Positions 1-8,041 of a DNA stretch of 42,446 nucleotides are shown one piece after another. The stretch is from an uncultured Blastococcus sp. (GTDB taxonomy: Bacteria; Actinomycetota; Actinomycetes; Mycobacteriales; Geodermatophilaceae). The translations under genes were made by a program, and so were the position numbers. Position 1 is the stretch's first letter. Every line of letters starts with the position of its first letter. Under the pieces are notes generated by a model. The model made no database searches. It was given only the letters and a program-made list of their open reading frames with translations, and had not been told where the DNA came from. The stretch spans positions 1 through 42,446 of the forward strand of contig CADCTN010000094.1 of NCBI GenBank assembly GCA_902805535.1, given 5' to 3'.

Positions 1-1015
1 GCCAGGTGAAGGCCTCGGTCGTGGCGTGCACCGGGGCCATCGAGCCGACCAGCGTGTTCTGCACGGTCAGGGTGGGAGCGATCGCCGTCCCACCCAGGAA
101 GAGCAGCACGCCCAGCGCCCAGGGACTGGAGATCCAGGCCAGCGGGGCCAGCCCGATGGTCACGCCGAGCAGCAGCAGCCGGTACTGCCGCGGCAGCGAG
201 GAGCTCAGCACGCGGGCGCCGAACCACAGCCCACCGGCGACCGAGCCCAGCGCCCACAGCGCCAGCAGCAGACCGGACAGGCCGGGTGAGCCGGTGGAGT
301 CCGCGAACGCCGGGATGGCGACCTCGAGCGCGCCGAATCCCAGCATGAGCGCGGCGCCGCTGAGCAGCAGCCGCGGCATCCCGGGGGTCAGCACGGTGGA
401 GAACAGGCCGGCGCGGGCGCCGACCACCGGCACGTAGGCGCGCGTCGCCGCCGACATCGCGATGCCCAGGGCGCCGAGGACGCCGAGCACGCCGGCGAGC
501 GCCACCGCCGCGGCGGGAGAGACGAATACGGCCAGCACGGCGACCAGGGACGGCCCGGCCACGAAGACCAGCTCGGTGGCGGTCGCGTCCAGCGCGTACG
601 CGGTGGGGCGCACCCGGACGTCGACCCGCGACCACAGCGCACGGACGGTGCCGGACACCAGCGGTGTCGCCAGGCCGGCGAGCGCGGCGGCCAGGATCAC
701 GACCAGGTCACCCGCCCCGCCGAGGACGACGGCGGTGAGCAGCGCGAGCAGCAACGGGTAGGCGGCGGCCTGCGCGAAGAGGATGGGACGCGGGCCCCGG
801 CGGTCGGCGAGCCGGCCGAGGACGGGGGCCATGACGGCGGAGGCGACACCCAATGTGGCTGAGGCCAGTCCGGCCACCGCGTAGGAACCGGTCTGCTGCT
901 GCACCATCAGCAGCAGCGCCAGCGGCACCATGGCCGACGGCAGACGACCGGCGAAGCCGGCCAGGAGGAGCACCGGGGCGGAAGGAAGCCGCCACACGGA
1001 CAGATACGCACGCAC
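1..1015 (-). CDS. MFS transporter, C-terminus beyond left edge (partial)
   Basis: Reading the minus strand from a GTG at 1015 gives an open frame to position 1 with no stop, so the gene continues off the window. The visible ~338 residues are hydrophobic and form roughly ten membrane segments. The loop after TM2 reads VLGRLADRRGPRP, the conserved MFS inter-helix motif, and a later segment reads TVQNTLVGSMAP, typical of actinobacterial efflux-type MFS proteins. It should be an inner-membrane exporter of a small molecule; the substrate cannot be told. It is divergently transcribed from a CGNR zinc-finger regulator, and that regulator probably controls it. The start is uncertain because no clear ribosome binding site precedes the GTG. 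Confidence 0.85.
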   Translation of the reverse strand, partial: MRAYLSVWRLPSAPVLLLAGFAGRLPSAMVPLALLLMVQQQTGSYAVAGLASATLGVASAVMAPVLGRLADRRGPRPILFAQAAAYPLLLALLTAVVLGGAGDLVVILAAALAGLATPLVSGTVRALWSRVDVRVRPTAYALDATATELVFVAGPSLVAVLAVFVSPAAAVALAGVLGVLGALGIAMSAATRAYVPVVGARAGLFSTVLTPGMPRLLLSGAALMLGFGALEVAIPAFADSTGSPGLSGLLLALWALGSVAGGLWFGARVLSSSLPRQYRLLLLGVTIGLAPLAWISSPWALGVLLFLGGTAIAPTLTVQNTLVGSMAPVHATTEAFTW

Positions 1016-1053
1016 GACTGAACTCGTCTCACACTTGCAGGGAAAGGGAATCG

Positions 1054-1083
1054 GTAGGGGGTCTAACGTAGTTGACCACCTAC
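1054..1083. promoter_or_regulatory. Imperfect inverted repeat in MFS/CGNR divergent promoter
   Basis: The arms gtaggggg (1054-1061) and ccacctac (1076-1083) pair at 7 of 8 positions around a 14-nt spacer. A direct copy of the core ggtaggg recurs at 1109-1115, overlapping the ribosome binding site of the CGNR gene. This layout suits autoregulation by the CGNR protein, but no binding motif is known to me for it. Confidence 0.35.
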
Positions 1084-1120
1084 ATGATTCCGAGGCTATC
1101 ACCCACCGGTAGGGAGTGAT

Positions 1121-1651
1121 ATGGATTACGACACCTACGGGTCGACCGCCGTCGAGCTGGCCATCGAGCTGGCCAACGCCGATCGCACCGATCCGGAATG
1201 GGCCCGGGCCTTCCTCGACTCCCACGACGAGTGGTTCACCTCCGGCACGTCGCTGGAGCTGTCCCCTGGCGAGACGCACAAGGCGGGCACCACCGCTGAG
1301 CTCGTGCGCGCCGTCGCGCTGGCGCAGACACAGGACGACGTCCTCACCCCGCTCAACCAGCTGCTGACCATCGCCCGCCCGCGGCCCTACGCCACCGACC
1401 ACGACGGCGACCTGCACCTGCACTACGCGCGCCCCGACGCGCCGGTGCTGGAGCAGCTGACGACGACGGTGGCGATGGGGCTCTCGCAGGTCGTCGTCCA
1501 GCACGGGTGGCAGCGGCTGGGCGTGTGCTCGGCGGAGAGCTGCGACGACGTCTACGTCGACACCTCGCGCAACGCCAGCCGCCGGTACTGCTCCAACACC
1601 TGCGCCAGCCGTTCGACCGTCGCCGCGTACCGAGCCCGCCAGAAGAGCTAG
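1121..1651 (+). CDS. CGNR zinc finger domain-containing transcriptional regulator
   Basis: This 176-residue protein has the two-part layout of the ABATE/CGNR family. The N-terminal ~120 residues form the helical ABATE-type domain, beginning with TAVELAIELANA. The C-terminal CGNR zinc finger has cysteines at about 136, 141, 157 and 161 (CSAESC ... YCSNTC), followed by a basic RSTVAAYRARQKS tail that would contact DNA. The ATG at 1121 follows an agggag ribosome binding site at 1111-1116. Family members are stress or metabolite-responsive regulators. The divergent MFS gene is the likely target. The canonical tetrad is modified here: the region between the cysteine pairs reads DTSRNASRRYC, as is usual for the family. 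Confidence 0.88.
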   Translation: MDYDTYGSTAVELAIELANADRTDPEWARAFLDSHDEWFTSGTSLELSPGETHKAGTTAELVRAVALAQTQDDVLTPLNQLLTIARPRPYATDHDGDLHLHYARPDAPVLEQLTTTVAMGLSQVVVQHGWQRLGVCSAESCDDVYVDTSRNASRRYCSNTCASRSTVAAYRARQKS

Positions 1652-1668
1652 ACGACTACGGTCCGGGC

Positions 1669-3105
1669 GTGGCCTCCCCCCGGCAGCTCGACCGACGCCT
1701 GCACGCCTGGATCGGCGGCCTGCCCACCACTCCGGCCGACCGGTGGCTGCGGCGGCTGTCCGCGGCCGCCAACAACGGGCGGCTCTGGCTGCTGATCGGC
1801 GTGCTGCTGGGCCTGCGCAAGGGCCCGTTGCGCCGGGGCGCAATTCGCGGGGTGGGTTCGATGTCGTTCTCCAGCGCGCTGGTCAACGTCGTCCTCAAGC
1901 GCATCTTCGGCCGGGTCCGGCCGGACCTCGAGAATCTGCGCGCCGAGCGGAAGCTGCGCCGCTCCCCCGTGACGCTGTCCTTCCCCAGCGGCCACTCCTC
2001 CTCCGCCGCCGCCTTCGTGACCGGCCTGGCCATGGAGAGCCCGCTGGCCGGGGCGGCGCTGGCACCGGTCGCGCTCGGCGTGGGCTACTCCCGGGTCCAC
2101 GTGGGCGTGCACTACCCCGGGGACGTCGTCGCGGGGCTGGCCGTGGGCGGCGCGGTGGCCGCGGCCACGCAGCACTGGTGGCGGGTGCGGCCCACGGACC
2201 CGGCACGGGTGCGCGACGCGCACGAGGCACCGGCCCTGCCCGAGGGCGAGGGGCTGGTCGTCGCGGTGAACCCGCGCTCCGGCCCGGAGGACTACGACCC
2301 GGCCGACGACATCCGCCGCATCCTGCCGCGCGCGGAGGTCCTGGAGACGACGCCGGACGCCGGGGTGGACCAGCTGCTCGGCGAGGCGGCGGCATCCGGC
2401 CGGGCGAAGGCGCTGGGCGTGGCCGGCGGCGACGGCAGCGTGGCATCGGCCGCGGCGGTCGCCATCGAGCACGGGCTGCCCCTGGCCGTCATCGCGGCGG
2501 GCACGCTCAACCACTTCGCCCGCGACGTCGGGCTGAACACGCCGCAGGACACCGCGGACGCCGTCGTCGCGGGCCAGGCCGTCAAGGTCGACGTCGCGGA
2601 CGTGAACGGGACGCCGTTCCTCAACACCTCCAGCATCGGCGCCTACCCGGAGATGGTCCGCCGCCGCGACCGGCTGTCGGGCCGGCTGGGCAAGTGGCTG
2701 GCGCTCAGCGTCGCCGCGGCGCAGACGTTGCGGCGGCAGTCGCCGGTGGAGCTCGTGGTGAACGGGAAGCCGCTGTCGGTCTGGATCATCTTCGTCGGCA
2801 ACTGCCTCTACACCCCGCGCGGCTTGTCACCGGCCTGGCGCCCCCGCCTGGAGGACGGGCTGCTCGACGTCCAGTACCTGCGCGCCGACCTTCGCTTCGG
2901 CCGCACCCGCGCCGTGCTGGCCACGCTGCTCGGGGTCAGCGAGCACACCCGGAGCTACGGGCACTTCACCGCCACGGAGGTCCGGGTGGTGTCCCACTCC
3001 GGGCTGCGGCGGGTCGCCTACGACGGGGAGATGGGCGAGAAGTCCGCCGAGTTCCTCTTCCGGAAGCTGGCGCCGCTGACCGTCTACTGCTGCCGGACCG
3101 GCTGA
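1669..3105 (+). CDS. PAP2 phosphatase / diacylglycerol kinase fusion protein
   Basis: This 478-residue membrane enzyme joins two lipid-active domains. Residues ~30-170 are a PAP2 (type 2 phosphatidic acid phosphatase) domain with all three signature motifs: K77...RVRP85, PSGH at 106-109 and SR-x5-H-x3-D at 141-152. Residues ~195-478 are a DagK/LCB5-like lipid kinase catalytic domain with the nucleotide loop GGDGS (253-257) and AAGTLNHFARD. It should remove or add phosphate on diacylglycerol, isoprenoid or sphingoid-like lipids at the inner membrane; the exact substrate is unknown. Such fusions are common in actinobacteria. It starts 17 nt after the CGNR stop. GTG 1669 was chosen because it is the first in-frame start that does not overlap that gene; its ribosome binding site is weak. 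Confidence 0.88.
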   Translation: MASPRQLDRRLHAWIGGLPTTPADRWLRRLSAAANNGRLWLLIGVLLGLRKGPLRRGAIRGVGSMSFSSALVNVVLKRIFGRVRPDLENLRAERKLRRSPVTLSFPSGHSSSAAAFVTGLAMESPLAGAALAPVALGVGYSRVHVGVHYPGDVVAGLAVGGAVAAATQHWWRVRPTDPARVRDAHEAPALPEGEGLVVAVNPRSGPEDYDPADDIRRILPRAEVLETTPDAGVDQLLGEAAASGRAKALGVAGGDGSVASAAAVAIEHGLPLAVIAAGTLNHFARDVGLNTPQDTADAVVAGQAVKVDVADVNGTPFLNTSSIGAYPEMVRRRDRLSGRLGKWLALSVAAAQTLRRQSPVELVVNGKPLSVWIIFVGNCLYTPRGLSPAWRPRLEDGLLDVQYLRADLRFGRTRAVLATLLGVSEHTRSYGHFTATEVRVVSHSGLRRVAYDGEMGEKSAEFLFRKLAPLTVYCCRTG

Positions 3106-3108
3106 GGC

Positions 3109-3118
3109 CGCCCGGGCG
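3109..3118 (+). terminator. Short GC palindrome after PAP2-DagK gene
   Basis: The perfect 10-bp palindrome cgcccgggcg starts 3 nt after the stop codon. It has no T-tract. It could act as a weak terminator, but in DNA this rich in GC such a palindrome can arise by chance. The rest of the 226-nt gap to the next gene shows nothing else recognisable. Confidence 0.25.
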
Positions 3119-3331
3119 CCCACGCGTCGGGGTCGACCTGCGGATACGGCAGGCGCACCGGCGCAGACAGGCAGCGGCAGACCGCGTACGTTGGAGAGGG
3201 ACGGTGGCGCAGGCCGCCGTCCACCGGCGCGTCATAGAGCGGCGTGCCACACGCGAGTCCCAGGTGAACATCTGGACCCCGCGGCCGAGGTCACCCGTCC
3301 CCGGTGCATCTGACCGGAGGCCCTCGCGGCC

Positions 3332-4060
3332 GTGACCGACGACACCCGTGCCACCACCACCCATCGCGCCCTGGAGCAGTTGGGCTCGCTCACGCTGCGC
3401 GAGCACTCCATGGAGACCCTTCTGCAGCGGGTCGTCGAGCTGACCAAGCTCGTCATGCCGAGCAGGACCGAGGCGTCCATCCTGCTGATGGAGGGCGACA
3501 GGCCGACCACGCCCGTGTTCACCGGCAAGCTGGCCCTGGACTGCGACGAGATCCAGTTCGGCCGCGGCCACGGACCCTGCATGCACGCAGCGACCAGCGG
3601 TGAGCTCACCGAGGTCCCGGACACCCGCACCGAGACCCGCTGGCGCGACTACATGGACGGGGCGGTCGAGCACGGCGCACTGAGCTCGCTGTCGGTCCCG
3701 CTGCCCATCGCCGAGGGCCTGTCCGGCGCGCTGAACATCTACGCGCGGGAGGCGAACGCCTTCGACGACGAGGCGCGCTCGGCCGCGCAGAGCTTCGTGC
3801 CCTACGCCGGGGTGGCCGTCGCGAACATGCAGGCCTACCAGAACGCCCGGGACATGGCCGACAACCTGCAGATGGCGCTGGAGTCGCGGGCCGTGATCGA
3901 CCAGGCCAAGGGCATCCTCATGGAGCGCTTCAAGCTCACCGCCGACATGGCCTTCCAGGTGCTGGCCCGGCACTCGATGCAGCGCAACACGAAGCTCCGC
4001 GTGGTGGCCGAAGAGCTCGTCACCACCGGCGAGCTGCCCGGAGTCCTCCCCCGCGGGTGA
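3332..4060 (+). CDS. GAF and ANTAR domain-containing antitermination regulator
   Basis: This 242-residue cytoplasmic regulator has a GAF sensor domain (about residues 17-165, with GRGHGPCMHAA and SSLSVPLPI typical of the actinobacterial subgroup) and a C-terminal ANTAR RNA-binding domain (about 172-228: SRAVIDQAKGILMER then FQVLARHSMQRNTKLR). ANTAR domains bind paired hairpins in mRNA leaders and prevent termination. The GAF ligand is unknown. The GTG at 3332 follows a ggagg ribosome binding site at 3316-3320. It appears monocistronic, with a hairpin right after the stop. Paralogs are abundant in Geodermatophilaceae and mycobacteria, so its target need not be nearby. Confidence 0.9.
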   Translation: MTDDTRATTTHRALEQLGSLTLREHSMETLLQRVVELTKLVMPSRTEASILLMEGDRPTTPVFTGKLALDCDEIQFGRGHGPCMHAATSGELTEVPDTRTETRWRDYMDGAVEHGALSSLSVPLPIAEGLSGALNIYAREANAFDDEARSAAQSFVPYAGVAVANMQAYQNARDMADNLQMALESRAVIDQAKGILMERFKLTADMAFQVLARHSMQRNTKLRVVAEELVTTGELPGVLPRG

Positions 4061-4065
4061 CCCCT

Positions 4066-4080
4066 CCCGGCGGAGCCGGG
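4066..4080 (+). terminator. Stem-loop terminator after GAF-ANTAR gene
   Basis: Perfect 6-bp stem cccggc (4066-4071) / gccggg (4075-4080) closed by a gga loop, 5 nt downstream of the stop. There is no T-run, as is common for actinobacterial terminators. Confidence 0.5.
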
Positions 4081-4200
4081 TGCAGCGGGGAGGCGAGGGC
4101 CCGTGCCGGTCGCTACGGTCGGGCCAGGGATTGCCGGGGCGATCTTCCGGGCAGTGCACGCCTCGACTCTCCACAGGCTCCGAGGGAAAGAGGACACACC

Positions 4201-4749
4201 ATGCTGGTCCGCCGGATCGCCCGGCCATTGCTCGCCGCCCCCTTCGTCTACGGCGGCGTCAGCACCCTGCGCAAGCCGCAGGACCGCGTACCGGGTGCCG
4301 CCCCGGTCGTCGAGAAGATCGCGGAGACGGCCGACAAGCAGCTCCCCATGCAGATCCCGCGCGACGTCCAGCAGTGGGTGCAGGCCGATGCCGCCATCAA
4401 GGTGGCCGCCGGCTCGCTGTTCGCCCTGGGCAAGCTGCCCCGGCTGACCGCACTCGTGCTGTCGGCGTCGATCGTGCCGACCACCCTGGCCGGGCACCGC
4501 TTCTGGGAGCACGACGACCCGACCGAGCAGTTCGGCCAGATCTCGAACTTCCTGAAGAACACCGGACTGCTGGGCGGGCTGCTGCTGGCCGCCGTCGACA
4601 CCGAGGGCAAGCCGTCGGTCGGCTACCGGGCACGCCGGGCGGCGAAGAAGACGGCGAGCAGCACCGAGCAGAGCTTCGCGAGGGCCCAGAAGCGCGCCGC
4701 CAAGGCGCAGAAGCAGGCCACGAAGCGGGCCAAGAAGAACCGATCCTGA
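4201..4749 (+). CDS. DoxX family membrane protein
   Basis: This 182-residue protein starts at an ATG preceded by a purine-rich agagga site. Its body has the DoxX pattern: RPLLAAPFVYGGVSTLRKP at the start, a TM2 region (DAAIKVAAGSLFALGKLPRL), a TM3 ending TTLAGHRFWEHDDP, and a fourth helix NTGLLGGLLLAAVDTEG. The last ~45 residues are a strongly basic, Lys/Ala-rich tail (AKKTASSTEQ then AQKRAAKAQKQ), predicted cytoplasmic. DoxX proteins in actinobacteria are linked to membrane redox and thiol-stress complexes; the function here is not shown by context. The PHP gene follows 10 nt later, so the two may be cotranscribed. Confidence 0.85.
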   Translation: MLVRRIARPLLAAPFVYGGVSTLRKPQDRVPGAAPVVEKIAETADKQLPMQIPRDVQQWVQADAAIKVAAGSLFALGKLPRLTALVLSASIVPTTLAGHRFWEHDDPTEQFGQISNFLKNTGLLGGLLLAAVDTEGKPSVGYRARRAAKKTASSTEQSFARAQKRAAKAQKQATKRAKKNRS

Positions 4750-4759
4750 GGGGTAGGCG

Positions 4760-5860
4760 CTGAGCACCCCGCTCGAGCCCGCGGCCGCGCTCCGGAGGAT
4801 CGCCTTCCTCCTGGAGCGCGCCCGCGAGCCCAGCTACCGGGTGCAGGCCTTCCGGACCGCCGCCGCCGTGGTCGACGGCCTCAGTGAGGAACAGCTCGAC
4901 CTCAAGATCCGCACGAACACGCTCAAGGACCTCAAGGGCGTGGGCCCCAAGACGGCCGCCGTCGTCGTGCAGGCGCACAAGGGCGAGGTCCCCGACTACC
5001 TGACGACGCTCGAGGACGCCCACGCCGAGCTGGTCCCCCTCGCCGACGACGTCGCCGAGTTCCGGGCCGCCCTGCGCGGTGACCTGCACGTGCACAGCGA
5101 CTGGTCCGACGGCGGCAGCCCCATCCGCGAGATGGCCGAGGCGGCGATGGCGCTCGGCCACGAGTACATGGCGCTCACCGACCACTCGCCGCGGCTGACG
5201 GTGGCCAACGGGCTGTCCCCGCAGCGCCTGGAGCAGCAGCTCGACGTCGTCGCCGCGCTGAACCAGGAGCTCGCGCCGTTCCGGATCCTCACCGGCATCG
5301 AGTGCGACATCAACGTCGACGGCAGCCTGGACCAGACCGGGGAGCTGCTCGGCCGCCTCGACGTCGTCGTCGCCAGCGTGCACTCCGACCTCCGGGCGGA
5401 CGCCGCGTCGATGACGGCGCGCATGCTCACGGCGATCGCCGACCCGCACACCGACGTCCTCGGGCACTGCACCGGGCGGCTGGTGATCGGCCGCCGGCAG
5501 CGAAACGGAACGCAGAAGCCGCGCCCGGAGAGCCGGTTCGACGCCGAGGCGGTGTTCAGCGCCTGCGTCGAGTTCGGGACCGCCGTCGAGATCAACTCCC
5601 GGCCCGAGCGGCTCGACCCGCCCAGACGGCTGCTCACCCTGGCCAAGGACATCGGCTGCGAGTTCGCCATCGACACCGACGCGCACGCCCCGGGTCAGCT
5701 GGACTGGCAGGTCAACGGTGTCGAGCGGGCAATCGAGTGCGGCGTGCCGGCCGAGCGCGTGATCAACACCAGGGCCGCCGACCGGCTACTGGAGTGGACG
5801 GACCGCTCCGCCGACCGACCGAACGCCGAGCGACCGAACGACGGCCCACCCGCACGATGA
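4760..5860 (+). CDS. PHP domain phosphoesterase, PolX C-terminal-like
   Basis: This ~366-residue protein has an N-terminal helical region (ALRRIAFLLERAREPSYR), a helix-hairpin-helix motif LKGVGPKTAAVV, and a PHP metal-dependent phosphoesterase domain. The metal-site signatures are GDLHVHSDWSDGG, ALTDHS, GIECDIN, ASVHSD, LGHCTGR and AIDTDAHAPGQL. It resembles the PHP half of bacterial DNA polymerase X without the polymerase core, and probably acts as a DNA or nucleotide phosphoesterase. The conserved N-terminus lies upstream of the first ATG/GTG (GTG 4841). The frame is closed by a TAG at 4754, and the only well-placed start is CTG 4760, 6 nt after a gagggg site at 4748-4753. The C-terminal 20 residues are low-complexity and proline-rich. 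Confidence 0.85.
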   Translation: MSTPLEPAAALRRIAFLLERAREPSYRVQAFRTAAAVVDGLSEEQLDLKIRTNTLKDLKGVGPKTAAVVVQAHKGEVPDYLTTLEDAHAELVPLADDVAEFRAALRGDLHVHSDWSDGGSPIREMAEAAMALGHEYMALTDHSPRLTVANGLSPQRLEQQLDVVAALNQELAPFRILTGIECDINVDGSLDQTGELLGRLDVVVASVHSDLRADAASMTARMLTAIADPHTDVLGHCTGRLVIGRRQRNGTQKPRPESRFDAEAVFSACVEFGTAVEINSRPERLDPPRRLLTLAKDIGCEFAIDTDAHAPGQLDWQVNGVERAIECGVPAERVINTRAADRLLEWTDRSADRPNAERPNDGPPAR

Positions 5861-5866
5861 CATCCG

Positions 5867-5883
5867 CCCGGACGGGCTCCGGG
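5867..5883 (+). terminator. Stem-loop terminator after PHP gene
   Basis: Perfect 6-bp stem cccgga (5867-5872) / tccggg (5878-5883) with a 5-nt loop, starting 7 nt after the stop codon. No T-tract. Confidence 0.45.
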
Positions 5884-5958
5884 TCCAGTCGCAATCGCTG
5901 TGCCGCCGATCTCCCGTCACATTCCTGCATGTCGGGATGACGTCGGGAGCGGAGCACA

Positions 5959-6100
5959 GTGACCGACCAGGCCGTCGCCGACGGCAAGGCGGCACCCAGG
6001 CCGGCCCCGGCGATCCGACGGTGGTCATCTGCATGGACGAGTTCGGGCCGCTGAACCTCCGGCCACCCAGGCCACCGGTGGGCGCCGGAGCTCGACACAT
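5959..6100 (+). pseudogene. Degenerate IS630-type transposase fragment
   Basis: Within the 350-nt gap between the PHP gene and the first lyase-like gene, one frame reads VADGKAAP (from GTG 5959) and a second frame continues with GDPTVVICMDEFGPLNLRP. Together these match the conserved catalytic stretch of IS630-family DDE transposases, in which the DEFGPLNL block holds the second catalytic acid. The two parts lie in different frames and neither flank shows the remaining ~300 residues or terminal repeats, so this is a frameshifted, heavily truncated relic. It marks an old insertion at the boundary of the polysaccharide locus. Family assignment is from motif recall. Confidence 0.55.
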
Positions 6101-6113
6101 TGCCTGGCGCCTG

Positions 6114-6133
6114 TCACGAAAGAGTAAACGTGA
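6114..6133. promoter_or_regulatory. Inverted repeat upstream of first lyase-like gene
   Basis: The arms tcacg (6114-6118) and cgtga (6129-6133) flank a 10-nt A-rich spacer, an unusually AT-rich stretch for this DNA. It lies ~78 nt before the GTG 6211 start and may be an operator or part of a promoter. A related repeat with the half-sites in reversed order occurs at 7807-7831, before the second paralog. Confidence 0.3.
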
Positions 6134-6210
6134 TCTGGGCCACAGTCCCTTGCCGGGTTCAGGATGACTGCGCGTAGTCTCGAAGCGATAACAGTCTGTG
6201 ATCGAACTCC

Positions 6211-7707
6211 GTGAGGACGCTCGTGCGCCATCGTGCCGCTACCCCCCGCCACTCCCACTCAACGGGGGAGCACTCCCGACGCGGGCGCCGCAGCCGGGTC
6301 GCCCTGACCTCCCTGCTGGCCTGCCTGGCACTGGCCATCGCGCTGGCTCCGGCCGAGCTCGCCGGCGCCCCGGAATCCGCGTCGCAGACCGACCTGCAGT
6401 CCGCGTCGCAGTACCGCCCATGGTGGGCCGAGTGGTTCTCTTCTCCGCGGATCACGGCCCGCGAAGGCCGCGCCGTGGACGCGCATCCCGGCAAGAACCG
6501 CCTCGGCCGGCCGACTCCCGGGAAGGCCTCGTCCAGCGCCCCGCCGCCGACCGCTGACAGCAGCGCGGGGAATGTCACCGGCGGCACGACGCCGCAGGCA
6601 CCCAGCAGTACCCCGGACGCCGACGAAGACCCGGGCACGGGCGCCGCGACGCCGGACACGGACACCACGGCGGCCGGCGATCAGCCGGCTGCGAGCACTC
6701 CTCGGCCGAGCGGCGGCAGCGGCGGCGGCAGTAGCGAAGGGATCCTGTTGTCCCGGGCGGAGCTCATGGCGCTGCCGACATCGGGCCCTGCGTGGGCAGC
6801 GATCATGGCGCGGGTCCAGCAGCCGTACGGCGGCTCCTACACCCTCGGCACGCGGGACGATGCGAACAAGGACGTGCTGGCGCACGCCCTCGCCGGAGCG
6901 CGCCTGGACAACGCGGGTTACAAGCAGTTCGTCCGCGACAAGATCGAGCGCATCATCAGCGGTCCCCGCAACAGCGGTGATCTCCTGGCGACGCTCCGCC
7001 AGCTGCAGACCTACGTCATCAGTGCAGACCTGGTCGACCTCGCCTCGTTCGACCCGGCACTCGACGCGCGGTTCCGCCCCTGGCTGGCCGCCGAGGTCCG
7101 CTTCAGCTACAGCGGCGGCGGCGGCGGCGGGTCGGTCATCTCCAACCACGACAAGAAGCCGAACAACTACGGCACGCACGCGGGCAGCACCAGGATCGCG
7201 GCAGCCATCTACCTCGGGGACGACACGGAGCTCCAGGCCGCGCGCGACGTCTGGTACGGATGGGCGACGGGGGATCCGGCCTACTCGCACCCGACCAGGA
7301 AGTGGACGGGCACCACCTGGCAGTGCGACCCGAACCGCCCCGCAGGCATCAACGGCGCCAGCTGCAGCCGTGACGGCCACAGCCTCGACGGCGTCATCCC
7401 CGAGGACCAGGTGCGATGCGGCGAGTACTCCTGGGGTCCGTGCGCGACCAACTACATCCACGGCGCCACCGACGGCATGACGCTCTCGTTCTGGATGCTG
7501 GACCGTCAGGGCGAGGACCCGTGGACGTGGGGCAACCAGGCCGCGCTGCGGCAGATGCAATGGAAGTTCGCGAACGGCCAGGCGCCCTACAGCGGCTTCC
7601 GCTGGCAGATCCCCGTCATCGAGAGCGCCTACGGCGTCGACCTCCCGGGCAACGCACCCACCGCGACGTCGACCAACTTCGGCTTCGCCGACTGGTGGGC
7701 TCAGTGA
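6211..7707 (+). CDS. Secreted alginate-lyase-like protein (paralog 1)
   Basis: This 498-residue protein starts with a basic region and a hydrophobic segment (VALTSLLACLALAIALAP, about 30-47) that is a signal peptide or N-anchor. A ~130-residue Ser/Thr/Pro/Gly-rich linker follows. The catalytic-type domain (about 178-498) resembles the alginate/chondroitin lyase (alpha/alpha) toroid superfamily: NKDVLAHALAGARLDN, a KPNNYGTHAG motif (N318-N319-Y320) at the place of the catalytic Asn-His of PL5-type lyases, and DGVIPEDQVRCG (393-404) matching the DG..P.E..R motif. His is replaced by Tyr, so activity or mechanism may differ. It is the first gene of the polysaccharide locus and may trim or release the polymer outside the cell. 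The family call is fold-level only. Confidence 0.6.
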   Translation: MRTLVRHRAATPRHSHSTGEHSRRGRRSRVALTSLLACLALAIALAPAELAGAPESASQTDLQSASQYRPWWAEWFSSPRITAREGRAVDAHPGKNRLGRPTPGKASSSAPPPTADSSAGNVTGGTTPQAPSSTPDADEDPGTGAATPDTDTTAAGDQPAASTPRPSGGSGGGSSEGILLSRAELMALPTSGPAWAAIMARVQQPYGGSYTLGTRDDANKDVLAHALAGARLDNAGYKQFVRDKIERIISGPRNSGDLLATLRQLQTYVISADLVDLASFDPALDARFRPWLAAEVRFSYSGGGGGGSVISNHDKKPNNYGTHAGSTRIAAAIYLGDDTELQAARDVWYGWATGDPAYSHPTRKWTGTTWQCDPNRPAGINGASCSRDGHSLDGVIPEDQVRCGEYSWGPCATNYIHGATDGMTLSFWMLDRQGEDPWTWGNQAALRQMQWKFANGQAPYSGFRWQIPVIESAYGVDLPGNAPTATSTNFGFADWWAQ

Positions 7708-7730
7708 CCGATTCCGACGCATAGGAGGAT

Positions 7731-7762
7731 CCGCCGGCCACACCTCCGGGTGCGGCCGGCGG
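7731..7762 (+). terminator. Strong hairpin terminator after lyase-like paralog 1
   Basis: A 9-bp stem ccgccggcc (7731-7739) / ggccggcgg (7754-7762) is extended inward, after one mismatch, by cacc (7741-7744) / ggtg (7749-7752). It lies 23 nt after the stop codon and has no T-tract. Confidence 0.6.
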
Positions 7763-7806
7763 TCCGCTCAGGAGGCCCGCTGCACCTATCGGGCACGGGC
7801 TGAACT

Positions 7807-7831
7807 GCCGCCGTGACGAATTCACGGTGGC
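7807..7831. promoter_or_regulatory. Inverted repeat between the two lyase-like genes
   Basis: The arms gccgccgtga (7807-7816) and tcacggtggc (7822-7831) pair at 9 of 10 positions around cgaat. The inner 6 bp are perfect. It sits in the 488-nt gap between the paralogs and could be an operator for the second gene. The other parts of this gap show only a small ORF with a good ribosome binding site (8042-8203). Confidence 0.35.
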
Positions 7832-8041
7832 TGTCCGCCCCCCACCACGGAACCCCGAGTGGCCGGGCACGGGCGTGACGGCCTCCCGGCGGAGCACCGG
7901 CGCTGCTGAGAGACCGCGACGTGCAGGAAGGCCGCCACGAGCAGGTCCGTGCGCTACCGTGGCTGCCGCTGCATGCTGCCGACGACTCTCGCCGGCAGTC
8001 GAGGGGAAGTGACAGACCCCCGACCACCCGGAGGTCCAGCG

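Noticed and set aside
1507-1668. Upstream in-frame extension of the PAP2-DagK protein into the CGNR gene
   Set aside because: The extension overlaps the well-supported CGNR coding region in another frame and adds basic, low-complexity sequence with no domain. GTG 1669 is preferred.
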